NCBI GenBank assembly: GCA_963811265.1
Contig: CAWEQS010000017.1
Span: 62,001-126,000, forward strand
DNA length: 64,000 bases
Source: JAOUJD01 sp963811265
GTDB lineage: Bacteria; Pseudomonadota; Gammaproteobacteria; Burkholderiales; Burkholderiaceae_F
Reading direction: 5' to 3'
Shown here one piece after another: positions 9,653 to 19,400 of the stretch. The notes under the pieces are model-generated. The model was not told where the DNA came from. It worked only from the letters and a program-made list of their open reading frames with translations, and did no database searches. The position numbers and the translations under genes are program-made. Each line of letters begins with the position of its first letter. Within the stretch, counting starts at the first letter, position 1.

Positions 9653-9946
9653 TCACTCGCGGTACCCGGCCTCGCGTTGGTGCCGGATGGTCAGGATTTC
9701 GACGCGGGCATTGCCGTTCTTCAGCCGATAGAGCGCAACGTACCCGGTGCGGCCCGAGGAAATCACGAGTTCACGGATATCGCCCCGCACCGGGCGCCCG
9801 ATCAACGGGTGATCGCGCAGGATCCGCGTGGCATCGACGATGGCGTGCGCCGCGCGTTCAGCGGCGCCGGGATCGTGTTCTGCAAGGAAGTCGAACAGGC
9901 GGTCGAGGTCACTCAGCGCGCGCGCGGTGAAGGTGACGCTCGCCAT
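9653..9946 (-). CDS. type II toxin, RelE/ParE superfamily
   Basis: This 97-aa protein has the RelE/ParE toxin fold signature: TFTARALSDLDRLFDFLAEH at the N-terminus, a central HPLIGRPVRGDIRELV, and a C-terminal YRLKNGNARVEILTIRHQRE. It lies six nt downstream of a ribbon-helix-helix antitoxin gene on the same strand, the usual antitoxin-first order. RelE members cleave mRNA at the ribosome and ParE members poison gyrase; the sequence alone does not decide which, although the ending resembles ParE-type proteins. Confidence 0.85.
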   Translation of the reverse strand: MASVTFTARALSDLDRLFDFLAEHDPGAAERAAHAIVDATRILRDHPLIGRPVRGDIRELVISSGRTGYVALYRLKNGNARVEILTIRHQREAGYRE

Positions 9947-9952
9947 GGCGCG

Positions 9953-10297
9953 TCACGCACGGCCGCGTGCGGATCGCGTTCTGGCCGCGACCTTGGCCGC
10001 GGCCTTGGCCGGCCCGCGCGGCAGCGCCTTCGGGCGCGCAGTGGGCCGCTTGCCGGCGGCGCGCGCGAACAGGTATGACGCGACGTCTTCCGCGGCATAC
10101 AGGGCACCGCCCGCATCCACCTCCGCGGCGGACGCCTCAGCGTCCTGGATGAACGCCTCGCGTGCTTCAGCAAGGTCGGCTTGGCGCTCCAGGGCTTCCA
10201 CCATCCACGCGTGAGGTGTCTTCCCGGCCGCATCGGCGAGCGGTGCGATCCGTTCCTTCAATTCGTCGGGCAGCTTGATCGTGGTCGGTGTCGTCAT
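9953..10297 (-). CDS. ribbon-helix-helix (CopG-like) antitoxin with basic C-terminal tail
   Basis: The start MTTPTTIKLPDEL at 10297 is the classic beginning of an RHH/CopG DNA-binding domain and is preferred over the further upstream ATG at 10351. Residues 1-45 form the RHH domain and the middle (AREAFIQDAEASAAEVDAG) would wrap the toxin. Unusually, the last 35 or so residues are a Lys/Arg/Ala/Pro-rich tail (KRPTARPKALPRGPAKAA) resembling histone H1-like tails, which lengthens the protein to 114 aa against about 80 for typical members. It probably represses its own promoter together with the toxin. Confidence 0.8.
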   Translation of the reverse strand: MTTPTTIKLPDELKERIAPLADAAGKTPHAWMVEALERQADLAEAREAFIQDAEASAAEVDAGGALYAAEDVASYLFARAAGKRPTARPKALPRGPAKAAAKVAARTRSARGRA

Positions 10298-10316
10298 CCG
10301 TGCTCCCAGCTTGGTA

Positions 10317-10328
10317 TTACGAAAGTAA
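10317..10328 (-). promoter_or_regulatory. TTAC-GAAA-GTAA inverted repeat before the antitoxin
   Basis: A small AT-rich dyad 20 nt upstream of the antitoxin start, inside an otherwise GC-rich region shared with the divergent amidohydrolase. A candidate operator or -10 region; inferred only. Confidence 0.3.
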
Positions 10329-10395
10329 CACTTCAGGTCCCGTGCGGTCAACGCAGGCTTGCGGGATACTGCCGTCCTGCCACCGGAGGACCCTG

Positions 10396-11592
10396 ATGAA
10401 CGCCCGCTACACCCCGCACTGCCAGCTCACCGACCTGCTCGACGCCGCCGAGTCGCTGCGCGCCACGCGCCACCAGCTGCACCGCAATCCGGAGCTGTCG
10501 TTCCGCGAGTCGGCGACGTCCGAACTCGTCGCCGCGCGCCTCGAGGGCTGGGGCTGGAACGTCACCCGCCACGTCGGCGGCCACGGCGTGGTCGGCACTC
10601 TGAAGGTCGGCGACGGGAAGCGCGCGATCGCGATCCGCGCCGACATCGACGCGCTGCCGATCATCGAGGAGAGCGGCAAGCCGTGGGCGAGCGAAGTCGC
10701 GGGCGTGATGCACGCGTGCGGCCACGACGGCCACACGACCATGCTGCTCGGCGCCGCGCAGCGGATCGCGAAGACGCGCAATTTCTCCGGCACCGTGCAC
10801 CTCGTGTTCCAGCCGGCCGAGGAAGCGGGCAAGGACAGCGGCGCGCAGCAGATGATCGCGGACGGACTGTTCGAGCGCTTCCCGTGCGACGCCATCTTCG
10901 GCATGCACAACCATCCGGGCGTGCCGACAGGCACGTTCCTGTTCGGCGCGGGGCCGTTCATGTCGGCCTCCGACAGCGCAAAGATCACGATTCGCGGCCG
11001 CGGCGGCCACGCGGCCCGGCCGCACATGACGGTGGACCCGGTGGTGATCGCGGGCAGCGTGATCATGGCGCTGCAGACCGTGGTGTCGCGCAACATCGAC
11101 CCGACGCAGACGGCGATCGTCACGATCGGCACGGTGCACGCGGGCACGGCGAACAACGTGATCCCCGAGTCGGCGACGATGGAGCTGTCGATCCGCTCGT
11201 TCGACGAAGGCGTGCGCGCGAGGCTCGAGCAGCGCATCGTCGAGCTCGTCAACGCGCAGGTGATGAGCTACGGCGGCAGCGTCGAGATCGCCTACGAGAG
11301 AGGCTATCCGGTGGTGGTCAACACCGCGGCCGAGACCGAGTTCGCGCGGCAGGTGGCCGAGGAACTCGTCGGTCCCCAGCGCGTGGTCTTCCCGTGGGGC
11401 CCGACCACCGGCAGCGAGGACTTCGCGTACTACCTGCAGCACAAGCCGGGCTGCTTCCTGCGGCTCGGCAACGGCGAGCACAGCCCGATGGTGCACAACG
11501 CGAAGTACGACTTCGACGACGCCAACCTGACGGTCGGCGCGGCGTACTGGACGCGGCTCGCTGAGCGGTTCCTGGGCCAGGACGCGAGCTGA
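10396..11592 (+). CDS. M20D amidohydrolase (hippurate hydrolase-like)
   Basis: This intact 398-aa zinc or manganese amidohydrolase removes the acyl group from N-acyl amino acids. The metal site is visible: HACGHDGHTTMLLGAA, FQPAEEAGKDSG (catalytic Glu pair), HNHPGVPTG and the C-terminal TTGSEDFAYYLQ with HSPMVHNAKYDF. The dimerisation segment GRGGHAARPHMTVDPV is also typical. The ATG at 10396 has GGAGGA eight nt upstream. Hippurate, indoleacetyl-amino acids or N-acetyl amino acids are all possible substrates. It is divergent from the toxin-antitoxin pair and near the peptide-uptake operon. Confidence 0.88.
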   Translation: MNARYTPHCQLTDLLDAAESLRATRHQLHRNPELSFRESATSELVAARLEGWGWNVTRHVGGHGVVGTLKVGDGKRAIAIRADIDALPIIEESGKPWASEVAGVMHACGHDGHTTMLLGAAQRIAKTRNFSGTVHLVFQPAEEAGKDSGAQQMIADGLFERFPCDAIFGMHNHPGVPTGTFLFGAGPFMSASDSAKITIRGRGGHAARPHMTVDPVVIAGSVIMALQTVVSRNIDPTQTAIVTIGTVHAGTANNVIPESATMELSIRSFDEGVRARLEQRIVELVNAQVMSYGGSVEIAYERGYPVVVNTAAETEFARQVAEELVGPQRVVFPWGPTTGSEDFAYYLQHKPGCFLRLGNGEHSPMVHNAKYDFDDANLTVGAAYWTRLAERFLGQDAS

Positions 11593-11666
11593 GAACCGGG
11601 CCCGCATGGAGCGGACCAGCCGCTATCCCGCCATCGACCGCGCCGTGGCGCGCGTACTTCGCACGA

Positions 11667-12824
11667 TCAGTCGTCGTCGCGCACCGGCAGCCCGCCGGCG
11701 GTCAGCCGCACCAGCGTGAGCTCCGGCCGGGTGCCGAGCCGGACCGGCGGACCCCAGGTCCCGGTGCCCGCATTGACGTAGACCCACGTCCGCCCCTGTC
11801 TCGACAGCCCTTCCACGTGCGGCGCATGCACCAGCCGCACCGCGAGCGTCCACGGGAAGAACTGTCCGGCGTGCGTGTGGCCCGACAACTGCAGGTCGAA
11901 ACCAGCGCGTTCGGCCAGCGGCGCAAGCCGGGGGTTGTGCGCGAGCAGGATCCGGGGCGCATCGGTGTGCGCCGGTCCACTCGCAAGCTCCGGCCGTGGC
12001 AGTTCCGGCGGCACCTCGAACTGCCCGGCCGGATCGGTGACGCCGCCGACGACAAGCCGTGCATCGCCCCGCCGCAGCACGCAGTACTCGTTGCGCAGAA
12101 CCCGGATGCCGAGTCGCTCGAAGTGCGCCGTCCACGCCTTCGCACCCGAGTAGTAGTCGTGATTGCCGAGCGCGAGCAACACGCCGTCGCGTGCACGCAG
12201 TCGCGCGAGGGCCTCGACCGCGGTCGACAGCCGCTGCACCGACCCGTCGACGATGTCGCCCGTCAGCGCCACGAGGTCCGGCGCAAGCCCGTTGGCGATT
12301 TCCACGACGCGGCGCACGTAGGCGGCGCCGATGGTCGGTCCCACGTGCAGGTCGCTGATCTGCGCGATGGTGAAGCCTTCGAACGCCGCAGGCAGGCGGT
12401 CGATCAGGATGTCGACTCGTCGCACCTGCGGACCGCGGGCGGCGGCAAGCATGCCGGCGGCGAGCGCGACGAGCGAACCCCACCAGACCGCGGCCACGCC
12501 CCACTGGGCCACCAGCGTCTCCAGCGCACCGCCGGCCAGCGCGCCGGCCACCAGCAGGGCATCGCGCAGCAAGCCGAGCACCAGCACATACGTGAGCCAG
12601 CCCATGCACAGGTAGCTCGCGGCGTGCAGCAGGTCGTCGGCTCGACGGTGGTTCTCCCGCCCGAAGACCCAGTAGACGACGGGCACCAGCCAGACGAGCG
12701 CGAACGGCAGCGCGAGCGCGAGCCGGGCCACGCCAGGCTCGGTCAGCCGCCACGCCGCATAGGCATAGCCGCCGCCGAGGATCGCGGTGAGCGACAGCAC
12801 GAAGGGACTGAAGATTCGCTTCAT
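11667..12824 (-). CDS. membrane-anchored metallophosphoesterase (YkuE-like)
   Basis: This 385-aa protein has about four N-terminal membrane segments (residues 1-145) followed by a calcineurin-like phosphoesterase domain. All five metal motifs are visible: ISDLHVGPTIG, LTGDIVDG, LALGNHDYY, LLAHNPR and LSGHTHAGQFFP. It faces either side of the inner membrane and cleaves a phosphoester, possibly of a lipid; the YkuE relatives are the closest named group. Its start overlaps the mprF stop by four bases (ATGA), so it is translationally coupled to lipid aminoacylation. Confidence 0.85.
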   Translation of the reverse strand: MKRIFSPFVLSLTAILGGGYAYAAWRLTEPGVARLALALPFALVWLVPVVYWVFGRENHRRADDLLHAASYLCMGWLTYVLVLGLLRDALLVAGALAGGALETLVAQWGVAAVWWGSLVALAAGMLAAARGPQVRRVDILIDRLPAAFEGFTIAQISDLHVGPTIGAAYVRRVVEIANGLAPDLVALTGDIVDGSVQRLSTAVEALARLRARDGVLLALGNHDYYSGAKAWTAHFERLGIRVLRNEYCVLRRGDARLVVGGVTDPAGQFEVPPELPRPELASGPAHTDAPRILLAHNPRLAPLAERAGFDLQLSGHTHAGQFFPWTLAVRLVHAPHVEGLSRQGRTWVYVNAGTGTWGPPVRLGTRPELTLVRLTAGGLPVRDDD

Positions 12825-15469
12825 CGGGCACGCGCGCGGCGCTTGGTGACGATGCCGCCAAAGCCCCCCGCGATCAGCGCCGTGACGTCGAGCAGCACCG
12901 GGGCCAGGGCCAGCCCGCCGGGCGAGGCAAGGTAAAGCGGGGTCCACACAGGACCGAACTTCGCCTTGTAGCGCCGCAGGCCCTCGAAGTTGTAGAAGTG
13001 CTCGGCGTGCTGGTAGATGAAGGCGCCGACCCGGGGCCACACTGCCGCCTCAGCGCGCACCTCCAGGCCGGCGAGCGGGGCCATGCCGAAGTTGAACCAG
13101 TGGTAGCCGTGGTCGCGCCCCCATGTGAACAGGCTCGAGAAGAGCAGATCCATGGTCCCGTTGGGCGCCTCCGGACGATGCCGCATCAGGTCGACGGACA
13201 ACTCCTCCCGTCCGGCGCCGAGCCACAGGTTGGCGAACGCGACCACGTCGTCACCGTTCCTCACGATGGCCACGGGGAATCGGCTGAGGTACGCCGCGTC
13301 GAACGACGCGTTCGAGAAGCCTTTCTCGCTCGTCGCCTTGCGCTCCAGCCACGCGCGGGAGATCGCGTCGAGGGTCGGCAGCAGCGCGGCGACGCCATCC
13401 CGCTCCACGATCTCGAACTGCAGGCCGAGGCGCCCCAGCTTCGCGCACGCCTGCCGCAGGTCCCGGTGCGCCGGCGCATCGAGCGTGAATCCGCGCAGGT
13501 CGACGCGCGCCTCCTCGCCGAGCGGCGTCAGCGCCAGGCCCAGTTCCGCGCACAACTGCCGGCGCTGCGGACGCACCTCGAAGAACACGCACCAGCCATC
13601 GTGCCGGTCGACGAGTTCCGCAAAGCGCCAGGCGAGCTCCCGCACGCTGGCCTCGGCGCCGACCGGCTCCCCCATGGCGACCCAGCTGCGGCCCAGGCGT
13701 CCGTACATCAGGAACGCGTCGTCGGCATCGCTGAACAGCAGCGCCTTGTCGCCGCGATAGACCAGGTTGGCGTAGGTCCTGGGACAGCGTTCCACGATCG
13801 GGCGCGCGCGCTCGATCTGCGCCTGCGGCGTTGCGGGCCTGGCGGTGGCCGCGGGGCGGATCAGCCGGCGCAGCGCAAACACGACCAGCAGCGCGACGGC
13901 GCCGATCAGCGCGCGCAGCGAGCGCGAACCCTCGGCCTGCCATGCGAACCGCCACCAGGACTGCGCGGCCATCGCCTCGTCGCGGTAGGCGAACAGCATC
14001 AGCCACGCGGAACCGCCGACCACGACCGCGCACGAAACGAGCCACGCCGGCGAGAACGCGGTGTCGAAGAGCGACGAACGCCGGTAGAACTGCGAACGCA
14101 GTGGCAGCAGTGCCAGCAGGACCGCGGACAGCACGAACGCCTCCTCGAAGTCCCAGCCCTTCAGAAGCGACAGCAACGCGCCCGCCGCCAGCAGCCCGAC
14201 GGCCAGCCACCACGCCGCGTTCAGTCGCCGTTGCAGACCCCGCGCGACGACGAGCAGCATCGCGCCGGCCAGGCTTGCGAGGAAGTGCGACGCCTCGATC
14301 ACCGGCAGATCGAACAGCTGCTGCACCAGGGCGAGCCGCCCGATGGCCGCGGGCAGCGCTCCCGAGAAGAGCAGCACCGCGCCCGCGACGAAAGCCATCG
14401 ACGCGAGGAGCGTCGGCGCGAACCGCGTGAACGAGTGCGAAGCGCGCTGCAGCCAGGCGATCGCGCCCGGCGCGAGCTGGGCACCGCCGCGGGCCCCGGC
14501 CGCTCCGAGGCCGACGAGGAACGGCAGCAGCAGGTAGATTGCGCGGAACGCGAGCAGCGCCGCGATCAGGCTGCGCGCCTCGATGCGCGGCACAAGCAGC
14601 GCGATCACCGTCGCCTCGAACACCCCGAGGCCACCCGGGACCTGGCTCGCCGCGCCCGCGACCAGTGCGACAAGGAACACGGACAGGAACGCCGCGAACC
14701 CGATGTCCGCGCCGGCCGGCAGCAGAACATAAAGCGCACCCGCCATCAGCAGCAGGTCTGCGCACTCGATGGCAACCTGGCCGAGCGTCAGCTCCAGCGA
14801 CGGCACGTCGATGCGCCACGGCCCGAAGGTGAATGGACGACCGCGCGCGCACAGCCACATCCACCCGGCGAGGACGGCCAGCAGCAGCATCCCGAGCGGA
14901 CGCGAGGCATCGAAACCGAGCTGCAGCCCGACCGGCAAGGAGACCGGGGCCGCGACGAAGACCGTGCCGGCGAGCGCGAAGTAGCCGACCCAGAAGCCGA
15001 TGCTGCAGAAGAGAACCACCGTGCCCACCTGCCACGCGGACAGGCCGGCGTCCGTGTAGACCCAGAAGCGCACGGCGCTGCCCGTCAGCAGGGTGTTGCC
15101 GACGTTGTTCCCGATCGCACTCGAGAGCAGGGCGGCGAAGGCGGCGCTGCGCAGGGGAACGGTCTGCCGAACGTGGCGCAGCGCGAGCACGTCGAGGCCG
15201 ACGAGCACCGCGTACCCGGCGAGCGTCATGGCGATCGATGACGCGATGGCATATCCGGACAGCAAAGACAGTGCGGCGGCAAGTTCGCGGTAGCTGTAAG
15301 CCGACAGCGCCCCGTGCAGCGACCAGAGCGCAAGCGCGAACAGTGCGAGGCCCACCCACGGCATGACCCGCTTGCCCAGAGCGGAGATGCGTGCGGCGAT
15401 CCTCAGGAGGCGGCGGTTCGCCGGTGAACCAGCGCTCGCCGCACGCTCGGTGTGCGGAGTCGAAGCCAT
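12821..15469 (-). CDS. mprF: bifunctional lysylphosphatidylglycerol flippase/synthetase MprF
   Basis: This intact 882-aa protein has the two-part MprF architecture. The N-terminal half is a polytopic flippase domain with SSAIGNNVGNTLLTG and SQVPGGLGVFEATVIAL motifs. After further membrane segments, a cytosolic C-terminal DUF2156 domain (from about residue 540) uses aminoacyl-tRNA to modify phosphatidylglycerol (CPRTYANLVYRGDKALLF, WVAMGEPVG, FFEVRP, KATSEKGFS, NGTMDLLF). The product makes the membrane less anionic and gives resistance to cationic peptides. Lysine or alanine specificity cannot be told from sequence alone. The metallophosphoesterase gene follows with a four-base overlap. Confidence 0.92.
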   Translation of the reverse strand: MASTPHTERAASAGSPANRRLLRIAARISALGKRVMPWVGLALFALALWSLHGALSAYSYRELAAALSLLSGYAIASSIAMTLAGYAVLVGLDVLALRHVRQTVPLRSAAFAALLSSAIGNNVGNTLLTGSAVRFWVYTDAGLSAWQVGTVVLFCSIGFWVGYFALAGTVFVAAPVSLPVGLQLGFDASRPLGMLLLAVLAGWMWLCARGRPFTFGPWRIDVPSLELTLGQVAIECADLLLMAGALYVLLPAGADIGFAAFLSVFLVALVAGAASQVPGGLGVFEATVIALLVPRIEARSLIAALLAFRAIYLLLPFLVGLGAAGARGGAQLAPGAIAWLQRASHSFTRFAPTLLASMAFVAGAVLLFSGALPAAIGRLALVQQLFDLPVIEASHFLASLAGAMLLVVARGLQRRLNAAWWLAVGLLAAGALLSLLKGWDFEEAFVLSAVLLALLPLRSQFYRRSSLFDTAFSPAWLVSCAVVVGGSAWLMLFAYRDEAMAAQSWWRFAWQAEGSRSLRALIGAVALLVVFALRRLIRPAATARPATPQAQIERARPIVERCPRTYANLVYRGDKALLFSDADDAFLMYGRLGRSWVAMGEPVGAEASVRELAWRFAELVDRHDGWCVFFEVRPQRRQLCAELGLALTPLGEEARVDLRGFTLDAPAHRDLRQACAKLGRLGLQFEIVERDGVAALLPTLDAISRAWLERKATSEKGFSNASFDAAYLSRFPVAIVRNGDDVVAFANLWLGAGREELSVDLMRHRPEAPNGTMDLLFSSLFTWGRDHGYHWFNFGMAPLAGLEVRAEAAVWPRVGAFIYQHAEHFYNFEGLRRYKAKFGPVWTPLYLASPGGLALAPVLLDVTALIAGGFGGIVTKRRARAR

Positions 15470-15803
15470 GGGTGCGAGGGCCTCGCTGACGATCAGCGAA
15501 GGGTTGCCGGAGCGTTGCCCTCCGGGTCAGCCACCGCGACCGGCGGCACGCCAGCGGGCACGCGGACGAAACCGTATCTGCAGAGGTTGAAGAGCCCGCT
15601 CATCGGGAACAACACAGCGCCTGGCGGGCGCTCGAGACTTCAATGTAGGAGGCCCGCGGCATGTACCGATGATCTCGGGCAAACCGGTCCGCCACCGCGC
15701 CGGTCCCCGGTTGATCTGCTTGCCCGATCGTGCCGCGGGCGTCGAGGCTGCGGCCTCCCGTCGGCTAATCTCCCGCGAACCGCCAGACCGAGGAGAAGAC
15801 GCG
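15470..15803 (+). other. intergenic region between mprF and the next gene, nothing recognised
   Basis: Divergent space between mprF (minus) and the plus-strand hypothetical gene. A GGAGG precedes a three-codon reading frame near 15655, and a GAGGAG ribosome site lies just before 15804. No conserved gene, hairpin terminator or clear operator was seen. Confidence 0.4.
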
Positions 15804-16379
15804 ATGAGCGCGGCCCCGCTCGATCGCTTCATCCCCGAGCCCGACATCCACGAGCGATTCGAGACGACGGTGCGCGCCCCGGCGACGGTCGTGCTGGACG
15901 CCGCCGTCGGCTTCGACATGCAGTCGCTGACATCGGTCCGAACCATCATCCGGCTTCGCGAGCGGTTCATGCGCTCGGCCCCGCACGCGCCGCGGTTGCC
16001 CCAGGGGCTCCTCGAGGAGACGCGAAAGCTGGGCTGGGGCTTGCTTGCCGAGGAGCGGGACCGGCTGGTGGTCTGCGGCGCGCGCTGCCAGCCGTGGCTC
16101 GCCGACGTCAAGTTCGTCGCGATCCCTCCGGAAGACTTTGCCCGCTATGCGGAGCCCGGCGTGGTCAAGATCGCGTGGTCGCTCGAGGCCATCGAGACCG
16201 CGCCAAACGTCACGCGCCTCGCGCAGGAGACCCGCGCCGTCGCGACCGATGCCGCGGCCCGCGCGAAGTTCCTGCGCTACTGGCGCTGGGCCCGCTTCGG
16301 AATCGTCGCCATCCGCCTGCTGATGTTGCCCGCCGTCCGGCGGGAGGCCGAGCGGCGCTGGTCGGAAGTGCGGGGCTGA
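15804..16379 (+). CDS. conserved hypothetical protein, possibly SRPBCC-like
   Basis: This 191-aa protein was not assigned to a named family. The ATG at 15804 follows GAGGAGAAG. The N-terminal FETTVRAPATVVLDAA segment looks like the beginning of a START/SRPBCC lipid-binding domain, followed by GARCQPWLADVKF and a strand-rich stretch ending RLAQETRAVATDAAARAKFLRYWR. A short hydrophobic helix (FGIVAIRLLMLPAV) lies near the C-terminus. There is no signal peptide. It stands alone between mprF and the RND operon, with the latter on the opposite strand. Confidence 0.65.
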   Translation: MSAAPLDRFIPEPDIHERFETTVRAPATVVLDAAVGFDMQSLTSVRTIIRLRERFMRSAPHAPRLPQGLLEETRKLGWGLLAEERDRLVVCGARCQPWLADVKFVAIPPEDFARYAEPGVVKIAWSLEAIETAPNVTRLAQETRAVATDAAARAKFLRYWRWARFGIVAIRLLMLPAVRREAERRWSEVRG

Positions 16380-16475
16380 GCCAACCGCGCGGCGCTGTTC
16401 AATCGGAGGTTGTCCGCCCAGAAGGCGCGCGCCGTCCGTGCCGGGCGTACGGCGCCGGCTGCTACCGGGGCCACG

Positions 16476-19400
16476 TCACTCGGCTGGAGTAACGGCGGGC
16501 GCGCGGCTCGCCGCGGCCCGCCGGTTCGCCAGCCGGGTCACGACCACGAAGAACAGCGGCACGAAGAGCAGGCCGAGGAACGTGGCCGCCACCATGCCGC
16601 CGAAGACGCCGGTGCCGATGGCGTTCTGGCTGCCCGAGCCGGCGCCGGTCGCGAGCGCGAGCGGCAGCACGCCGCCGCCGAATGCAAGGGACGTCATCAG
16701 GATCGGCCGCAGCCGCAGGCGCACGGCCTCGAGCGTCGCCGGCACGAGTTCCACGCCCTCGCGCATCTGCTTCAGCGCGAACTGGATGATCAGGATCGCG
16801 TTCTTCGCCGACAGTCCGATCGTCGTCAGCAGGCCCACCTGGAAGTACACGTCGTCCGACAGGCCGCGCCCGGTGGCGGCGATCAGCGCGCCCAGCACGC
16901 CGAGCGGCACGATCAGCAGCACGGCGAACGGAATCGACCAGCTCTCGTAGAGCGCCGCCAGGCACAGGAACACGACGAGGATCGACAGGCCGTACAGCAG
17001 CGGCGCCTGCGCGCCCGACAGGCGCTCTTCGTACGACAGGCCGGTCCATGCGACGCCAAAGCCGGGCGGCAGCTGCGCGGCCAGCGTTTCCATTGCGTTC
17101 ATCGCTTCGCCGGAACTGCGACCCGGCGCGGCCTGGCCCTGGATCTGGACCGCGGGCGCGCCGTTGAACCGTTCCAGGCGGGGCGAGCCGAAGGTCCAGC
17201 GGCCCTGCGCAAACATGGAGAACGGCACCATCTCGCCCTGGTTATTGCGCACGTACCACTTGTCCAGGTCTTCGGGAACCATGCGGAACGGCGCGTCGGC
17301 CTGCATGTAGACCTTTTTCACGCGGCCCTTGTCGATGAAGTCGTTCACGTAGGCGCTGCCCCACGCCGCCGACAGCGTTGCGTTGACGTCCGCCATCGCG
17401 AGTCCAAGCGCACCGGCGTGCACCGTGTCGACCTCGATGCTGAACTGCGGCGTGTCTTCCTGCCCGTTCGGGCGCACCGCGACCAGCGCGGGATCCTTCG
17501 CCGCCATGCCGAGCAACTGGTTGCGCGCCGCCATCAGCGCCTCGTGGCCGGCGCCCGCCCGATCCTGCAGGTACATGTCGAAGCCGTTGGCCACGCCGAG
17601 TTCGAGCACGGCCGGCGGCGCGAACGCGAACACCATGGCATCGCGCAGCTTCGAGAACGCCGCCATCGCCCGGGCGGCGACCGCCTTCACGCTGTTCTGC
17701 GCGCCGGGCCGCTCGCTCCAGTCGCGCAGGCGGACGAAGGCGATGCCGGCGTTCTGGCCGCTGCCGGAGAAGGAGAAGCCGGCGACGGTGAAGAGGGACT
17801 GCACCGTGTCCTTCTCGTCCTCGAGGAAGTGGCGCTCCACTTCGCGCAGCACCTTGAGCGTGCGCTCCTGCGTGGCGCCTGCCGGCAGCACGACCTGCGC
17901 GAACAGGATGCCCTGGTCCTCATCCGGCAGGAAGGACGACGGCAGCCGCAGCAGCAGGAAGACCGCGAGCGCGATCATCACCGCGTACGACACGAGCCAG
18001 GGCGCCGGGCGCTGGAGCATGCGTCCGACGATGCGCCGGTACAGGCCGCTGCCGCGATCGAACGTTCGATTGAACCAGCCGAAGAAGCCGGTGGTGGCAC
18101 CGTGCGAGCCCTTCTCGACGGGCTTGAGCAGCGTGGCGCACAGCGCCGGCGAGAGGATCAGCGCGACGCTGACGGACAGCAGCATCGCCGAGGCCATCGT
18201 GATCGAGAACTGGCGGTAGATGACGCCCGTGGAGCCGCCGAAGAACGCCATCGGGATGAACACGGCCGCCAGCACGAGCGCGATGCCGACCAGCGCGCCG
18301 GTGATCTGGCCCATCGACTTGCGGGTGGCCTCCTTCGGCGACAGGCCCTCCTCGCTCATGAGGCGCTCGACGTTCTCGACGACCACGATCGCGTCGTCGA
18401 CCAGCAGTCCGATGGTCAGCACGATGCCGAACATCGTCAGCACATTGATCGAGAAACCGAAGGCCTGCATGACGCCGAACGTGCCGAGCAGCACCACCGG
18501 CACCGCGATCGCCGGGATCAGCGTCGCGCGCAGGTTCTGCAGGAACAGGTACATCACCAGCACGACCAGCACGAAGGCCTCCAGGAGGGTCTTGACCACC
18601 TCCTTGATCGACAGCCGGATGAACGGCGTCGTGTCGAAGGCGACGACCGCCTTCAGGCCCGCCGGGAAGAAGCGCTCCAGTTCGGCGGCCTTCGCCTTCA
18701 CCGCATCGGCGGTGGCGAGCGCGTTGGCGCCGGTGGCGAGCCGCACCGCGAGGCCCGACGACGGTTTGCCGTTGTAGAAGGAAAGGGTGCCGTAGTTCTC
18801 GCCGCCCAGCTCGACGCGCGCCACGTCGCGCAGCCGCACGGTCGCGCCGGAGGCGCCGGTGCGCAGGACGACGGACTCGAACTGCGCGGGCGTCTGCAGC
18901 CGGCCCTGCGCCGAGATGGTCGCGTTCAGTTGCTGGCCCGGCACGGCGGGCAGCCCGCCGAGCTGGCCCGCGGCGATCTGGACATTCTGTGCGCGGAGCG
19001 CGGCCGCGACGTCGGCCGGGGTGAGCCGGTAGCTCGAGAGCTTGTTCGGATCGAGCCAGATGCGCATCGCGTACTGCGAGCCGAACAAGGTCAGCTCGCC
19101 CACGCCCGGCACGCGGCTCATCACGTCCTGCACGTTGGCGGCGACGTAGTCGGCGATGTCGGTGCGGTTCATCGAGCCGTCTTCGGAATAGAAGCCGATG
19201 ACCATGATGAAGTTGCGCACCGACTTCACGACCGTGACGCCCTGCTGCTGGACCTCCTGCGGCAACTGCGACTCCGCGAGCTTCAGCTTGTTCTGCACCT
19301 GCACCTGCGCGATGTCGGGGTCGACGCCGGAATTGAACGTGAGGACGATCGACGCCGAACCGGCGCTGTCGCTGGTCGAGGTGATGTAGCGCAGGCCGTC

